IMG/VR virus record: IMGVR_UViG_3300044712_000190
Coordinates: 1-41,770 of that record
DNA from: a virus
Reading direction: 5' to 3' (one strand)
Length of the DNA stretch: 41,770 nucleotides
Part shown: piece after piece, positions 1 through 7,341 of the stretch
Layout: every line of letters starts with the position of its first letter
Position numbering within the stretch: position 1 is the first letter of the stretch
Notes under the pieces: model-generated
What the model was told of the DNA's origin: nothing
Database searches by the model: none
What the model saw: only the letters and a program-made list of their open reading frames with translations
Made by a program: the position numbers and the translations under genes

Positions 1-127
1 TAGTCCGCTAAGTGCTTTCGGATGAGGTGCAGAGATGACAGACGCGAAAACGTGGAAAACATTGGATCGTAACGACATGCTTACCTTGTTTGCTGAAAAA
101 CCCGCTACGGCGATAGCTGCGATGTTT
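1..127. repeat. Left copy of the 127-bp terminal direct repeat
   Basis: Bases 1..127 are identical to 41644..41770. The repeat covers part of a group I intron and the first 31 codons of its HNH endonuclease gene, and it has no features of its own. An exact odd-sized overlap like this is typical of an assembler closing a circular or circularly permuted genome (the size equals a common k-mer), so it is probably not a biological terminal repeat. The unique genome is then 41,643 bp. Confidence 0.95.
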
Positions 128-742
128 GGGGTAACACCCGGCGCGGTCTATCATCGCTTGAAGGTTTTTGGCATTGGCGCATCTCAAGTTGGGAAGCATT
201 CTCCCGGCCCGAAGAAGTCGTTCAATCCTCCGAAGGAAGAGTTGGATGCGCTGTACGCCACCAAGTCTATGGCTCAAATTGCTGCTTTCTATGGTGTTGG
301 CGAGACTGTTGTATTTACTCGCTTGAAAGCGCATGGGATTGGGGGTATTTCCCGGTCGGCCAGAATGATTGGTGTTCGTAAGAGCGCAGAGCATGTTGCA
401 AAACTGCGCGAACGCCGTCTTGTCCAAGTAGGGGATAAAAACCCGAATTGGAAGGGCGGAATTTCGACAGAAGGAAAACTTGCTCGCTCCCGCCGTGACT
501 ATCGTGACTGGAAACTGGCCGTGCTTCAGAAGGCTGAGTTTAAGTGCGAGCGTTGCGGAGTTGAGCAGGGATCGGTTTGTGAGTGTTGTGGCGCAAGAAC
601 TTCGCTCCATGCACACCACAAGGTTCCGTTCTCTGTGAATCACGACCTTCGATATGTTGTTGAAAACGGGATCGCGTTGTGTGGTCGCTGCCATCATCAG
701 GAGCATTTTGGAAAATCGGGTGAATTGCTGGAAACTCCTTAG
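35..742 (+). CDS. HNH homing endonuclease inside the intron
   Basis: A 235-residue protein that probably cuts intron-less capsid genes to spread the intron. Two similar helix-turn-helix-like segments lie at about residues 14-47 and 66-102 (each has an IAA-x-FGV/YGV core followed by a tyrosine or phenylalanine and RLK), and probably bind DNA. A short NPNWKGG motif (136-142), common in phage HNH enzymes, follows. The C-terminal HNH domain has Cys171/Cys174, AHHKVPF (His194/His195), an Asn-containing VENGIAL segment and CGRCHHQEH (216-224), so zinc ligands and catalytic histidine are present. The start ATG at 35 follows GAGGTG. The gene sits between the P1 guide and the catalytic core, a usual place for an intron-borne gene. 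The reading frame looks intact and its base composition is less GC-rich than the flanking capsid exons. Confidence 0.9.
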   Translation: MTDAKTWKTLDRNDMLTLFAEKPATAIAAMFGVTPGAVYHRLKVFGIGASQVGKHSPGPKKSFNPPKEELDALYATKSMAQIAAFYGVGETVVFTRLKAHGIGGISRSARMIGVRKSAEHVAKLRERRLVQVGDKNPNWKGGISTEGKLARSRRDYRDWKLAVLQKAEFKCERCGVEQGSVCECCGARTSLHAHHKVPFSVNHDLRYVVENGIALCGRCHHQEHFGKSGELLETP

Positions 743-967
743 AGCCTTGCGTACCTGAGAAGGTGACAATCGCAAGGATTGGACAATCAGCAGCCAAGCC
801 GTATATGTAAGGCGAAAGCCCTAGGGATACGGAAGGTTCAACGACTAGGCGGTGAGGAAACGATACTCCGCCCACGAGCGCCCGACACCGAAAGGTGATG
901 ATATAGTCTGAACATTACGGAAACGTAGTGAAGTCGAGGATAAAGAGCCTCGGCGGTAACAAAGTTG

Positions 968-1852
968 GTGATTTATAACATTTCGCCCGCCGACACCCCG
1001 TTCATGTCCGCGATTGGCCGCACCAAGGCGTCCAACACGTTCCATGAGTGGCAGACCGACTCGCTGGCCGCGACCGACACCGCCAACGCTCAGTTGGAAG
1101 GCGATGCCTTCGGGAACGCGACCTCGGCCCCGACCACCCGCACCGGCAACTACTGCCAGATTTCCCGCAAGGAAGTCGTCGTTTCGGGCACCCAACGCGC
1201 CATGAACCCTGCAGGTCGCAAGGACGAACTGGCCTACCAACTCGCCAAGAAGTCCAAGGAACTGAAGCGCGACATGGAAGCCATCCTGACCGGCCCGCAA
1301 GGCCAGACGGCGGGCGACTCGACCACGGCTCGCAAGACCCGTGGCCTGGAATCGTGGCTTACCACCAACGACTCCCGTGGTACGGGCGGTGCCGACGCGA
1401 CTGCGGCCACTGCGGCTCCGACCGATGCGACGACCACCAACCAGCGTGCCTTCACCGAAACCATCCTGAAGTCGGTCATCCAGAAGGTCTACACCGCTGG
1501 CGGTCAGCCGTCGATCCTGATGGTCGGCCCGTTCAACAAGCAAGCGGTTTCGGCCTTCACTGGCCGCACCTCGGCTCGCCAGAACGTCAGCGAAGCCACC
1601 ATCCTTGGTGCCGCCTCGCTGTACGCCTCGGACTTTGGCGACCTGAAGGTGGTCCCGAACCGCTTCCAGCGCGAGCGTTCGGCCTTCGTTCTGGACCCGG
1701 AATACGCAGCCGTTTCGTACCTGCGGAACTTCACGACCGACGAAATCGCCAAGATTGGCGACTCGGAGCGCCGTTCGCTGGTGGTGGAATACTGCCTCGA
1801 AATGCGCAACGAGGCGGCACACGGCGTTGCGGCGGACCTGACGACCGCCTAA
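968..1852 (+). CDS. Major capsid protein, exon 2
   Basis: Supplies residues 23-316 of the major capsid protein, which builds the icosahedral head. The segment beginning VIYNISPADTPFMSAIG and HEWQTDSLA is characteristic of the phage SU10-type major capsid family (HK97-like fold). It is open from the 3' splice site (G967/G968) to the stop at 1850-1852. A TTG at 965 could start it, but no ribosome-binding site precedes it, so expression must depend on splicing. A strong terminator follows (1869..1900), as is common after a highly expressed capsid gene. Scaffold lies just upstream and small head genes downstream. Confidence 0.93.
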   Translation: MIYNISPADTPFMSAIGRTKASNTFHEWQTDSLAATDTANAQLEGDAFGNATSAPTTRTGNYCQISRKEVVVSGTQRAMNPAGRKDELAYQLAKKSKELKRDMEAILTGPQGQTAGDSTTARKTRGLESWLTTNDSRGTGGADATAATAAPTDATTTNQRAFTETILKSVIQKVYTAGGQPSILMVGPFNKQAVSAFTGRTSARQNVSEATILGAASLYASDFGDLKVVPNRFQRERSAFVLDPEYAAVSYLRNFTTDEIAKIGDSERRSLVVEYCLEMRNEAAHGVAADLTTA

Positions 1853-1868
1853 TGGTGGTGTAGTATGA

Positions 1869-1900
1869 GGGGGCGGCTAATCACCGCCCCCTTTTTCTTT
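1869..1900 (+). terminator. Rho-independent terminator after the capsid gene
   Basis: GGGGGCGG (1869..1876) pairs with CCGCCCCC (1884..1891) over a 7-base loop, followed by TTTTTCTTTT. This 8-bp all-GC stem lies 16 bp after the capsid stop codon. It probably lowers transcription into the downstream head genes relative to capsid. Confidence 0.93.
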
Positions 1901-1911
1901 TGGAGAACGTG

Positions 1912-2094
1912 ATGCGAGTCAAAGTGATTTGGCCTCAACCGATCTGGTTGAACGAGGAAGAGGTCAAGAACTGGCAAGAAACGGACGTTGATGAAGCGAC
2001 GGCCAGGATGCTGGAAGCCAAGAAGATGGTGGTCATCATGGACACCCCCGCACCCGCGAAGGGTCGGCCTCGCAAGGAGTCGGCAGATGCCTGA
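1912..2094 (+). CDS. Small conserved-looking head-module protein
   Basis: A 60-residue charged protein of unknown function starting MRVKVIWPQPIWL. ATG 1912 is chosen because GGAGA (1902..1906) is well spaced before it; a TTG at 1900 is an unlikely alternative because it overlaps the T-tract of the terminator. The C-terminus is Pro/Ala/Arg-rich. It is the first gene after the capsid terminator and overlaps the next start, so it probably acts in head completion or virion assembly. No motif was recognised. Confidence 0.7.
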   Translation: MRVKVIWPQPIWLNEEEVKNWQETDVDEATARMLEAKKMVVIMDTPAPAKGRPRKESADA

Positions 2095-2395
2095 ACTCAT
2101 TGGGGGAGGTCAGGGGTCGGCCACCTTGATGCACAAGGTCGATGAAGACAAGTACGTGATTCAGAACGTCCATGACGACTCTGGCGCACAAGCCTTGGTC
2201 AAGGCGCTGAATCAGGATGGTCTGAGCGGCAAAAACGACGGGATGCGCCTTGAAAGGGTCATCCCGCAGCATGTCCTTGATCGGTCCTTTGCGGAGGGGT
2301 GGTTCAACGACAATGCCGCATGGAAGCGTTGGGCGAACTCGCCCGAAGGTCGTCTTTATGGTGTCGAATACAACGGAAAGGTGAAAACACTGTGA
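2087..2395 (+). CDS. Hypothetical head-module protein
   Basis: A 102-residue protein (MPELIGGGQG...) without a recognised domain. The start ATG 2087 lies inside the end of the previous gene and follows AAGGAG (2073..2078). Its stop overlaps the GTG of the glycosyltransferase (GTGA at 2392..2395), so the two are translationally coupled. Position between the capsid and the head-tail adaptor suggests a structural or assembly role, which is inference only. Confidence 0.7.
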   Translation: MPELIGGGQGSATLMHKVDEDKYVIQNVHDDSGAQALVKALNQDGLSGKNDGMRLERVIPQHVLDRSFAEGWFNDNAAWKRWANSPEGRLYGVEYNGKVKTL

Positions 2396-3126
2396 GCAAA
2401 AAAGCCGCAGCAAAGAAGGGTTGGGACTTGCGAATCGCCGTTTGCGTACCGGGTTCAAGGGGGCATTCAGGCTTCACACAATGCTTGTCGAACATGCTGA
2501 TCCACTTCTGCCTGTCGCCCTACAACGGCGGCACCCGCGAAGTCGAGATGTTCAGCGTTTCAGGCAGCATCCTGCCGGATATTCGCCATGTGTGCGTGGC
2601 CGAAGCCGTGAAATGGGACGCAACGCACATGCTGTTCCTCGATGATGACATGCACTTCCCCCGCGACACGCTGCACCGGATGCTCAAGCACAACCTGCCG
2701 GTGGTGGGGGTGAATTACGTCCGTCGCACGTTCCCGTGCATCCCGACTGCCTACGCAAAGGATCGCAGCGGGCCGGTTTATACGCACATCAGTTCGGGCG
2801 GTCTGGAAGAAGTCAGCCACGCAGGGACGGGCTGCATGCTCATCGACATGCGGGTGTTCGACACCATCGACCTGCCGTACTTTGAGCTTCGCCCTGAACC
2901 GGGCAAAATCAAGCCGATGGGGGAGGATGTATTCTTCTGCCGCAAGCTGGAAGAAGCCAAGATTCCAGTGTTCATCGACCACGATCTGTCAAAGGAAATC
3001 GGCCATTACGGCGAGATGTGCTACATCCATGCGCTTGCCGGGGTTCCGTTTGAAACCGTGATTGAGGCGGGTTTAACTTACCAAATGACGGAAAAAGAAG
3101 TAAAATCAGAGCAGAAAGCGGCGTAA
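2392..3126 (+). CDS. Glycosyltransferase, GT-A fold, family 2-like
   Basis: A 244-residue enzyme that likely transfers a sugar from a nucleotide-sugar donor. The start is GTG 2392, overlapping the previous stop and preceded by GGAAAGG. An N-terminal Rossmann-like strand (LRIAVCVPGSRG) is followed by a metal-binding FLDDDMHFP motif (Asp84-86), a central ISSGG/AGTGCMLIDM region typical of this fold, and GEDVFFC near 180. There is no membrane segment. Its place in the late head operon, directly before the adaptor gene, hints that it may modify a virion protein, but the acceptor could equally be host surface sugars or DNA. Confidence 0.82.
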   Translation: MSKKAAAKKGWDLRIAVCVPGSRGHSGFTQCLSNMLIHFCLSPYNGGTREVEMFSVSGSILPDIRHVCVAEAVKWDATHMLFLDDDMHFPRDTLHRMLKHNLPVVGVNYVRRTFPCIPTAYAKDRSGPVYTHISSGGLEEVSHAGTGCMLIDMRVFDTIDLPYFELRPEPGKIKPMGEDVFFCRKLEEAKIPVFIDHDLSKEIGHYGEMCYIHALAGVPFETVIEAGLTYQMTEKEVKSEQKAA

Positions 3127-3135
3127 GGAGACAAG

Positions 3136-3759
3136 ATGGTGCTGGCAAACTACACCAACCTGCAATCGGCGGTCGCGGACTTCTTGAACCGCGACGATTT
3201 GACCAACGTCATCCCCGACTTCATCGCCCTCGCGGAAGCCCGTCTGAACCGTAACATCCGCGTTCGGCAGATGATTACGACGGCTTCCTTGACCATCAAC
3301 GCACGGGAAGAAGCCCTTCCGACCGACTTCTTGGAAGCCAAGCTGTTGGTCATCGAAGACACCGTGCCTTACGTTTGCGAGCCGGTGTCTGTCAAGCATG
3401 GTGCCGATGTCAATTTCTACCGTTCGGCCACAGCGGGCAAGCCGCTCTACTATAGCATCGTTGGCAGCAACATCCAGTTCTCGCCAACACCGGGTGCCAC
3501 CTACACCGGGACGCTGACCTACTACCAGAAGATTCCCGATCTGGCGACCAACAGCACCAACTGGCTGCTGACGAGTCATCCCGACCTGTACCTCTACACC
3601 ACGCTCATGCAGTCGGCCCCGTACCTTAAGGATGACGAGCGGATTGCGGTCTGGTCGAGCCTTGCCAAGACGGCCCTGGACGAACTTCAGTTGCAGGACG
3701 AAAAGGCGCAGTACAACGCTTCGCCATTGATGATGCGCCCTCGCAGGGCTTACGGCTAG
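3136..3759 (+). CDS. Head-tail adaptor (connector) protein
   Basis: A 207-residue protein resembling phage adaptor proteins that dock under the portal ring and carry the tail: it begins with a helical segment (YTNLQSAVADFLNRDDL..IPDFIALAEARLNRNIR), followed by LPTDFLEAKLLVIE and a C-terminal helical part (SHPDLYLYTTLMQSAPYLKDDERI). That order is typical of adaptors in SU10-like and related podoviruses. The start ATG 3136 follows AAGGAG (3125..3130). It lies between the head genes and the first fibre cluster. Confidence 0.8.
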   Translation: MVLANYTNLQSAVADFLNRDDLTNVIPDFIALAEARLNRNIRVRQMITTASLTINAREEALPTDFLEAKLLVIEDTVPYVCEPVSVKHGADVNFYRSATAGKPLYYSIVGSNIQFSPTPGATYTGTLTYYQKIPDLATNSTNWLLTSHPDLYLYTTLMQSAPYLKDDERIAVWSSLAKTALDELQLQDEKAQYNASPLMMRPRRAYG

Positions 3760-3768
3760 GAGTAGCAC

Positions 3769-4494
3769 ATGGCAGATACCACCACAACCAACCTTGGGCT
3801 GACCAAGCCAGAAGTCGGGGCTTCGTCGGACACATGGGGTACGAAGCTCAACACTGACCTAGACACGCTGGATGCGATCTTCAAGGCTGATGGAACGGGT
3901 ACTTCTGTTGGCTTGAAGGTTGGCAGCGGGAAGGTGCTTGACCTCAGTAGCGGCACCCTGAAGAACACCGGAACGCTGACACTCCCGACTGCCACGACTA
4001 CCCTGGTCGGGCGCGACACGACCGACACGCTGACCAACAAGACGCTGACCAATCCGCTCATCTCGGCAACCGGCCCCGATGCAGACAGCCAGCACACCAT
4101 CCCCAACGTCGCTTCGGACACCGTGGCGCTGCTTGCTGCGGCTCAGACGCTGACCAACAAGACCATCGGGGATGAACTCCTCAACACCTCCACTGGCGCT
4201 CTCCAGATCGCAGCCGGAACCACCGGGCAACGCCCCGCTGGCGCAGTCGGCAAGATCAGGTGGAACTCCACCCTCAACCAGTACGAGGGGTACAACAACT
4301 CCGCAACGTGGGACAAGTTGGGTGGTGGGGCAACAGGGGCAGCAGGGAACCCTGTGTTCCATGAGAACGATGCAACGGTGACGGGGGACTACACCATTAC
4401 AACCAACAAAAACGCCATGAGCGCCGGTCCAATTTCCATCAATTCCGGGGTCACTGTGACCGTGCCTTCGGGTAGCGTTTGGTCGATTGTTTAA
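3769..4494 (+). CDS. Fibre-like virion protein with TLTNKTL repeats
   Basis: A 241-residue protein with an N-terminus ([19 protein letters not shown] followed by a [13 protein letters not shown] helix) and repeated [19 protein letters not shown] segments at about residues 88 and 128, typical of phage tail fibre or tail-associated proteins. The C-terminal segment [16 protein letters not shown] resembles the end domains of many trimeric fibres. It is probably part of the host-binding apparatus. The start ATG 3769 follows AGGAG (3758..3762). Confidence 0.75.
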   Translation: MADTTTTNLGLTKPEVGASSDTWGTKLNTDLDTLDAIFKADGTGTSVGLKVGSGKVLDLSSGTLKNTGTLTLPTATTTLVGRDTTDTLTNKTLTNPLISATGPDADSQHTIPNVASDTVALLAAAQTLTNKTIGDELLNTSTGALQIAAGTTGQRPAGAVGKIRWNSTLNQYEGYNNSATWDKLGGGATGAAGNPVFHENDATVTGDYTITTNKNAMSAGPISINSGVTVTVPSGSVWSIV

Positions 4495-4503
4495 GGAAAA
4501 GAT

Positions 4504-4995
4504 ATGGCATCAACTATTCGTGGTGGTGACAACTGGAGCAGTCAAGGTGTCATGGTACAAGCGGTGCATTCGCAGACGGGTGCAGTTGCGACTGGAACAA
4601 CGGCCACCCCACTTGACGACACGATCCCGCAGAGTGGCGAGGGAACACAGTTTATGACTCTGGCAATCACACCAAAAAGCGCGGCCAATAAGTTGGTTAT
4701 TGAGGTCGTTTGGTGTGGTGCGTCTTCATCAAATTCTTATTTAGTAGTAGCACTGTTCCAAGACTCTACCGCAAACGCTTTAGCCACTGTTTGCGAGGCG
4801 AATGGTGGCGCGGGGAATATGGTGGCAATTCCGTTGACACATGAGATGACCGCTGGAACAACATCCGCGACTACTTTCAAGGTTAGAGTTGGTGCCAACG
4901 ACGGCGGAACAATCACGTTTAACGGATGGGGGTCAAACAGAATGTTCGGTGGCGTAGCTGCCTCCTCAATCCGCATCACGGAGATTTCGGTATGA
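4504..4995 (+). CDS. Putative tail fibre / receptor-binding accessory protein
   Basis: A 163-residue, Ser/Thr/Gly-rich protein predicted to be mostly beta-strand, of the kind often found in distal fibre modules. The start ATG 4504 follows AAGGA (4495..4499). Its codons are more AT-rich than those of the neighbouring head and tail genes, suggesting recent exchange. Its end overlaps the next start (ATGA at 4992..4995). No specific domain was recognised; the fibre role is inferred from composition and location. Confidence 0.6.
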   Translation: MASTIRGGDNWSSQGVMVQAVHSQTGAVATGTTATPLDDTIPQSGEGTQFMTLAITPKSAANKLVIEVVWCGASSSNSYLVVALFQDSTANALATVCEANGGAGNMVAIPLTHEMTAGTTSATTFKVRVGANDGGTITFNGWGSNRMFGGVAASSIRITEISV

Positions 4996-5582
4996 CCATC
5001 AAACTACAACCGGGTTCTACGTTCGACGGAACCCTTACCGAAACAAACACGGCTTCTCGCACCTACTACCTCCCCAATCAGGATTCGGGGTTGGGGTTGG
5101 TGTTGGACACTCCGCAAGCAACGACAACCGGAACTTTCAAGGACTTCACGATCCCGCCGTGGGCGAAGCGCATTACGGTAATGCTGTCCGGTGTAAGCAC
5201 AAACTCAACCACTCGCAGAGTATTGCGCCTTGGCACGTCGGGGGGGATTCAAACCAGTACCTACACTGGAAAAACTGTAGGTGGTCAGACATCGTTTAGC
5301 ACCACATACGACTGGTCTGATGGAGTTGAGCTTCGTCACGCAGGGACAGACGACGCCACACTAACTCTTTTTGGCGCAGTCACTTTTACACTGCTTAGTT
5401 CAGCGAGCAATATCTGGTCTGTTACCGGAGCGCTTAACCGATCTGCAGGAACGTCAGAGTCCAGTGTGCTTGGCGGTTCGATCACCCTTTCCGGCGCGGT
5501 CACTACTCTTCGATTCACAACTGGCACCGGAACTGGAAGTGACACATTCGACGCCGGAACAGTTAACGTCCTTTGCGAGTAA
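4992..5582 (+). CDS. Putative tail fibre protein
   Basis: A 196-residue beta-rich, Thr/Ser/Gly-rich protein starting MTIKLQPGSTFDGTLTETN. The start ATG 4992 overlaps the preceding stop and is preceded by GGAG (4980..4983); a longer in-frame start upstream would overlap the previous gene by 70 bases. It has weak resemblance in style to phage fibre and decoration domains. Together with its neighbours (3769..6391) it forms a fibre cassette that looks variable in base composition. Confidence 0.6.
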   Translation: MTIKLQPGSTFDGTLTETNTASRTYYLPNQDSGLGLVLDTPQATTTGTFKDFTIPPWAKRITVMLSGVSTNSTTRRVLRLGTSGGIQTSTYTGKTVGGQTSFSTTYDWSDGVELRHAGTDDATLTLFGAVTFTLLSSASNIWSVTGALNRSAGTSESSVLGGSITLSGAVTTLRFTTGTGTGSDTFDAGTVNVLCE

Positions 5583-5587
5583 CCAAC

Positions 5588-6016
5588 ATGTCCAACATCC
5601 GAATTGTTTTTGAACGTCCTGACGGTGGTGTGTCTGTTGTCGTACCCGCACAAGGTGCCACGATGGAACAACTGCTCGCCACCATACCTGCTGACGCACT
5701 GAACATCAAGCAGGTCACCACTGACGACCTCCCGACCGACCGCATCTTCCGCAACGCATGGGCCTTCGATGCCGATGTGGGGTGCAAAGAAGACCATGCC
5801 AAGTGCCTCCTGATCGCGCATGAGAAACGGCGTTCCAAACGCGCAGAAGAGTTTGCACCTCACGACGAGATCATTGCCAAACAAATCCCCGGCAAGAGTC
5901 AGCAGGATGCAGAGACTGCCCGTGCTGCGATCCGCACGAAGTACGACGGCATCCAGACCGCGATGGATGCAACGACCACGCCTTCGGAACTGAAGACGAT
6001 TTTGGAGGGTATGTAA
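5588..6016 (+). CDS. Hypothetical protein in the fibre cassette
   Basis: A 142-residue soluble protein starting MSNIRIVFERPDGGVSVVVPA. It contains an acidic N-terminal half and a C-terminal helical region (residues about 100-140) ending in LKTILEGM. Its position among fibre genes suggests an assembly factor or chaperone for fibres, but I do not recognise the family. ATG 5588 is preferred over an upstream TTG (5573), which overlaps the previous gene; neither has a strong ribosome-binding site, so coupling to the upstream gene is likely. Confidence 0.6.
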   Translation: MSNIRIVFERPDGGVSVVVPAQGATMEQLLATIPADALNIKQVTTDDLPTDRIFRNAWAFDADVGCKEDHAKCLLIAHEKRRSKRAEEFAPHDEIIAKQIPGKSQQDAETARAAIRTKYDGIQTAMDATTTPSELKTILEGM

Positions 6017-6391
6017 ATGGCCGGTACGCTTGTAGTTGATACCCTCAAGTCGGGTACTTCTTCACCCCCTGCGTTTCAGAATACGAGTGGGACTGAGATT
6101 GGTACGTTGTGCCGGGCGTGGGTGAATTTTGATGGGACTGGTACGCCAGCAATACGCGCATCGTTCAATGTCTCGTCGATCACAGATAACGGCACTGGTG
6201 ACTATGCTGCAAATATCACGAACGCGCTGCCTAATGCAAATTATTGTCCAGTAGCTAGTGGCAAGGTGAGTGGTGGGCCAGTAGTAGTAGCGGCAGCTAA
6301 CACGGCATCAATCTGTATTGTTCGTTGCTTCACTAGCACCACTGGCGCGTTTGTTGATGCTGACCAGTGTACCGTCGCCATCTTCCGCTAG
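6017..6391 (+). CDS. Short phage tail-fibre-type protein
   Basis: A 124-residue protein with an N-terminal MAGTLVVDTLKSGTSSPP segment and a FQNTSGTEIGTLCRAWVNFDG stretch split between strand-like regions. This arrangement is common in small fibre or virion-decorating proteins of tailed phages. It starts at ATG 6017 immediately after the previous stop, with GGAGG at 6004..6008. Base composition is again more AT-rich than the surroundings. Confidence 0.7.
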   Translation: MAGTLVVDTLKSGTSSPPAFQNTSGTEIGTLCRAWVNFDGTGTPAIRASFNVSSITDNGTGDYAANITNALPNANYCPVASGKVSGGPVVVAAANTASICIVRCFTSTTGAFVDADQCTVAIFR

Positions 6392-6400
6392 GGATCAAAC

Positions 6401-6655
6401 ATGGCCGAACATGCGAATGAAATCCTGACCCTCATGGGCCTCATCTTCGGCCTGTTGATTGCGGTCTTGGCCTGGATCGGCAACCGGGTGCATACCCGTC
6501 TGGATGCCCTGACTGAAACCGTCGATAAGAAGTTTGAGCAGATTCACACCGTCCTGAGTTCAATCGAACGCGACTTGCGCGGAGACTTGGTTGATCTTGA
6601 CCGGCGCATTGCGAAGTTGGAAACTCGGTGTAACTTTGAGCATGGCGTGAGATGA
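6401..6655 (+). CDS. Small membrane-anchored coiled-coil protein
   Basis: An 84-residue protein with one membrane helix at about residues 8-27 (ILTLMGLIFGLLIAVLAWIG) followed by a charged heptad-like coiled coil to residue 75. It is directly upstream of the lysis genes, so it may act as a holin-like, antiholin or spanin-like factor, but the topology alone does not decide. The stop overlaps the next start (ATGA, 6652..6655). Confidence 0.65.
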   Translation: MAEHANEILTLMGLIFGLLIAVLAWIGNRVHTRLDALTETVDKKFEQIHTVLSSIERDLRGDLVDLDRRIAKLETRCNFEHGVR

Positions 6656-6828
6656 AAGACTGCCGCGAATGTCGCCACAGCAAGCCGTCCTATGGGCGGC
6701 TTTTGTGCATGGTGCTGAACACACCGCGCCCGGTGGAGTTCATGCGGCACCCACGTTCGGAGTGCGGAAATGAGGCTGTACTGTTTGAGCAGAAGGGCCA
6801 GAAATACGCGGAGTATGACGATGCTTGA
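6652..6828 (+). CDS. 58-residue putative zinc-binding protein
   Basis: A very small gene that begins in the ATGA overlap with the previous gene. The protein begins MKDCRECRHSKP and has four cysteines in the pattern C-x2-C...C...C (residues 4, 7, 19 and 38), as in a small zinc ribbon. Its end overlaps the next start. No function is known. It is supported by coupling on both sides and the cysteine pattern. Confidence 0.6.
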   Translation: MKDCRECRHSKPSYGRLLCMVLNTPRPVEFMRHPRSECGNEAVLFEQKGQKYAEYDDA

Positions 6829-6904
6829 AATCCTCGGTTACATCGCTCTAGCACTCGTTGTTGGGTTTGTCATGACCATTTTGTTTGGACGCGGAGACTT
6901 CTGA
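6821..6904 (+). CDS. 27-residue single-pass membrane peptide
   Basis: Begins MLEILGYIALALVVGF and continues as a hydrophobic helix ending in a short basic tail (FGRGDF). The start lies within the previous gene and the stop (6902..6904) overlaps the endolysin start at 6904, so the frame fills the gap between two coupled genes exactly. A role in lysis (a small holin or antiholin) is plausible from its position, but unproven. Confidence 0.5.
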   Translation: MLEILGYIALALVVGFVMTILFGRGDF

Positions 6905-7341
6905 TGTACCTCTCGCCCAACTTCACGGTGGCAGAGATGACGGTTTCTCAGGAAGCTGTCCGCAGGGGCATCCTAAACAACCCGACTCAGGAACACATCT
7001 CCAACCTCCAGAAGTTGTGTAACGATATTTTGGAGCCTCTGCGGGCAAGGATCGGTCGGCCTATCGTCGTGACCTCCGGGTTTCGCTCGCCTGCCGTGAA
7101 TCAGTTTGTCGGTGGTTCTAAGACATCGGACCACATGAAGGGCTGTGCAGCGGACATCCTCGTTCCTGGTGTCAGGCCGATGGAAGTCTGCCAGATCATT
7201 GCGACCATGAACCTGCCGTTCAAGCAGTGCATCAACGAGTTCCACACATGGACGCACGTTTCCATTGGTGAGCCGAAGCGGGAAATCCTGACGGCAACCA
7301 AGGTGGGTGGGAAGACTATTTACACGAAAGGATTGACATAA
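6904..7341 (+). CDS. Endolysin, peptidase M15 family
   Basis: A 145-residue enzyme that cleaves peptide bridges of the host cell wall at lysis (L,D-carboxypeptidase/endopeptidase-like, peptidase M15_3). Zinc ligands are visible: SDHMKGCAAD gives His77 and Asp84, and FHTWTHVSI gives His114/His118. The region before, IVVTSGFRSPAVN, is also characteristic. There is no signal peptide, so release needs a holin; the next gene is a holin candidate with which it overlaps by one base. Confidence 0.92.
   Translation: MYLSPNFTVAEMTVSQEAVRRGILNNPTQEHISNLQKLCNDILEPLRARIGRPIVVTSGFRSPAVNQFVGGSKTSDHMKGCAADILVPGVRPMEVCQIIATMNLPFKQCINEFHTWTHVSIGEPKREILTATKVGGKTIYTKGLT

Larger units (their letters stand above)
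1..967 (+). ncRNA. Group I intron in the major capsid gene (main part)
   Basis: Together with 41615..41643 this forms a 996-nt self-splicing intron. P1 is the last six exon-1 bases, GCGGAT (41609..41614), paired with GTCCGC (3..8), giving the diagnostic U.G pair at the 5' splice site. The core lies after the endonuclease gene. A double hairpin occupies 745..777. P5 pairs 799..804 with 827..832 and is capped by GGC-gaaa-GCC (811..820). P7 pairs GACTA (843..847) with TAGTC (904..908), within the conserved-looking string ATATAGTC. A P7.1-like stem pairs 848..852 with 868..872. P8 is CACC-gaaa-GGTG (886..897). P9 is 913..930 with a gaaa loop, and 935..952 forms a further hairpin. The intron ends in G967. 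The P7 extension suggests a group IA type. P3, P4 and P6 were not assigned with certainty. Confidence 0.93.

Noticed and set aside
8-775. Minus-strand frame of 255 codons antisense to the HNH gene
   Set aside because: It crosses the conserved intron core and the opposite strand has clear HNH motifs.
845-1822. Long minus-strand reading frame (325 codons) antisense to capsid exon 2
   Set aside because: It is the mirror of a GC-rich conserved gene, has low-complexity Arg/Gly/Val-rich content, and no ribosome-binding site or coupling.
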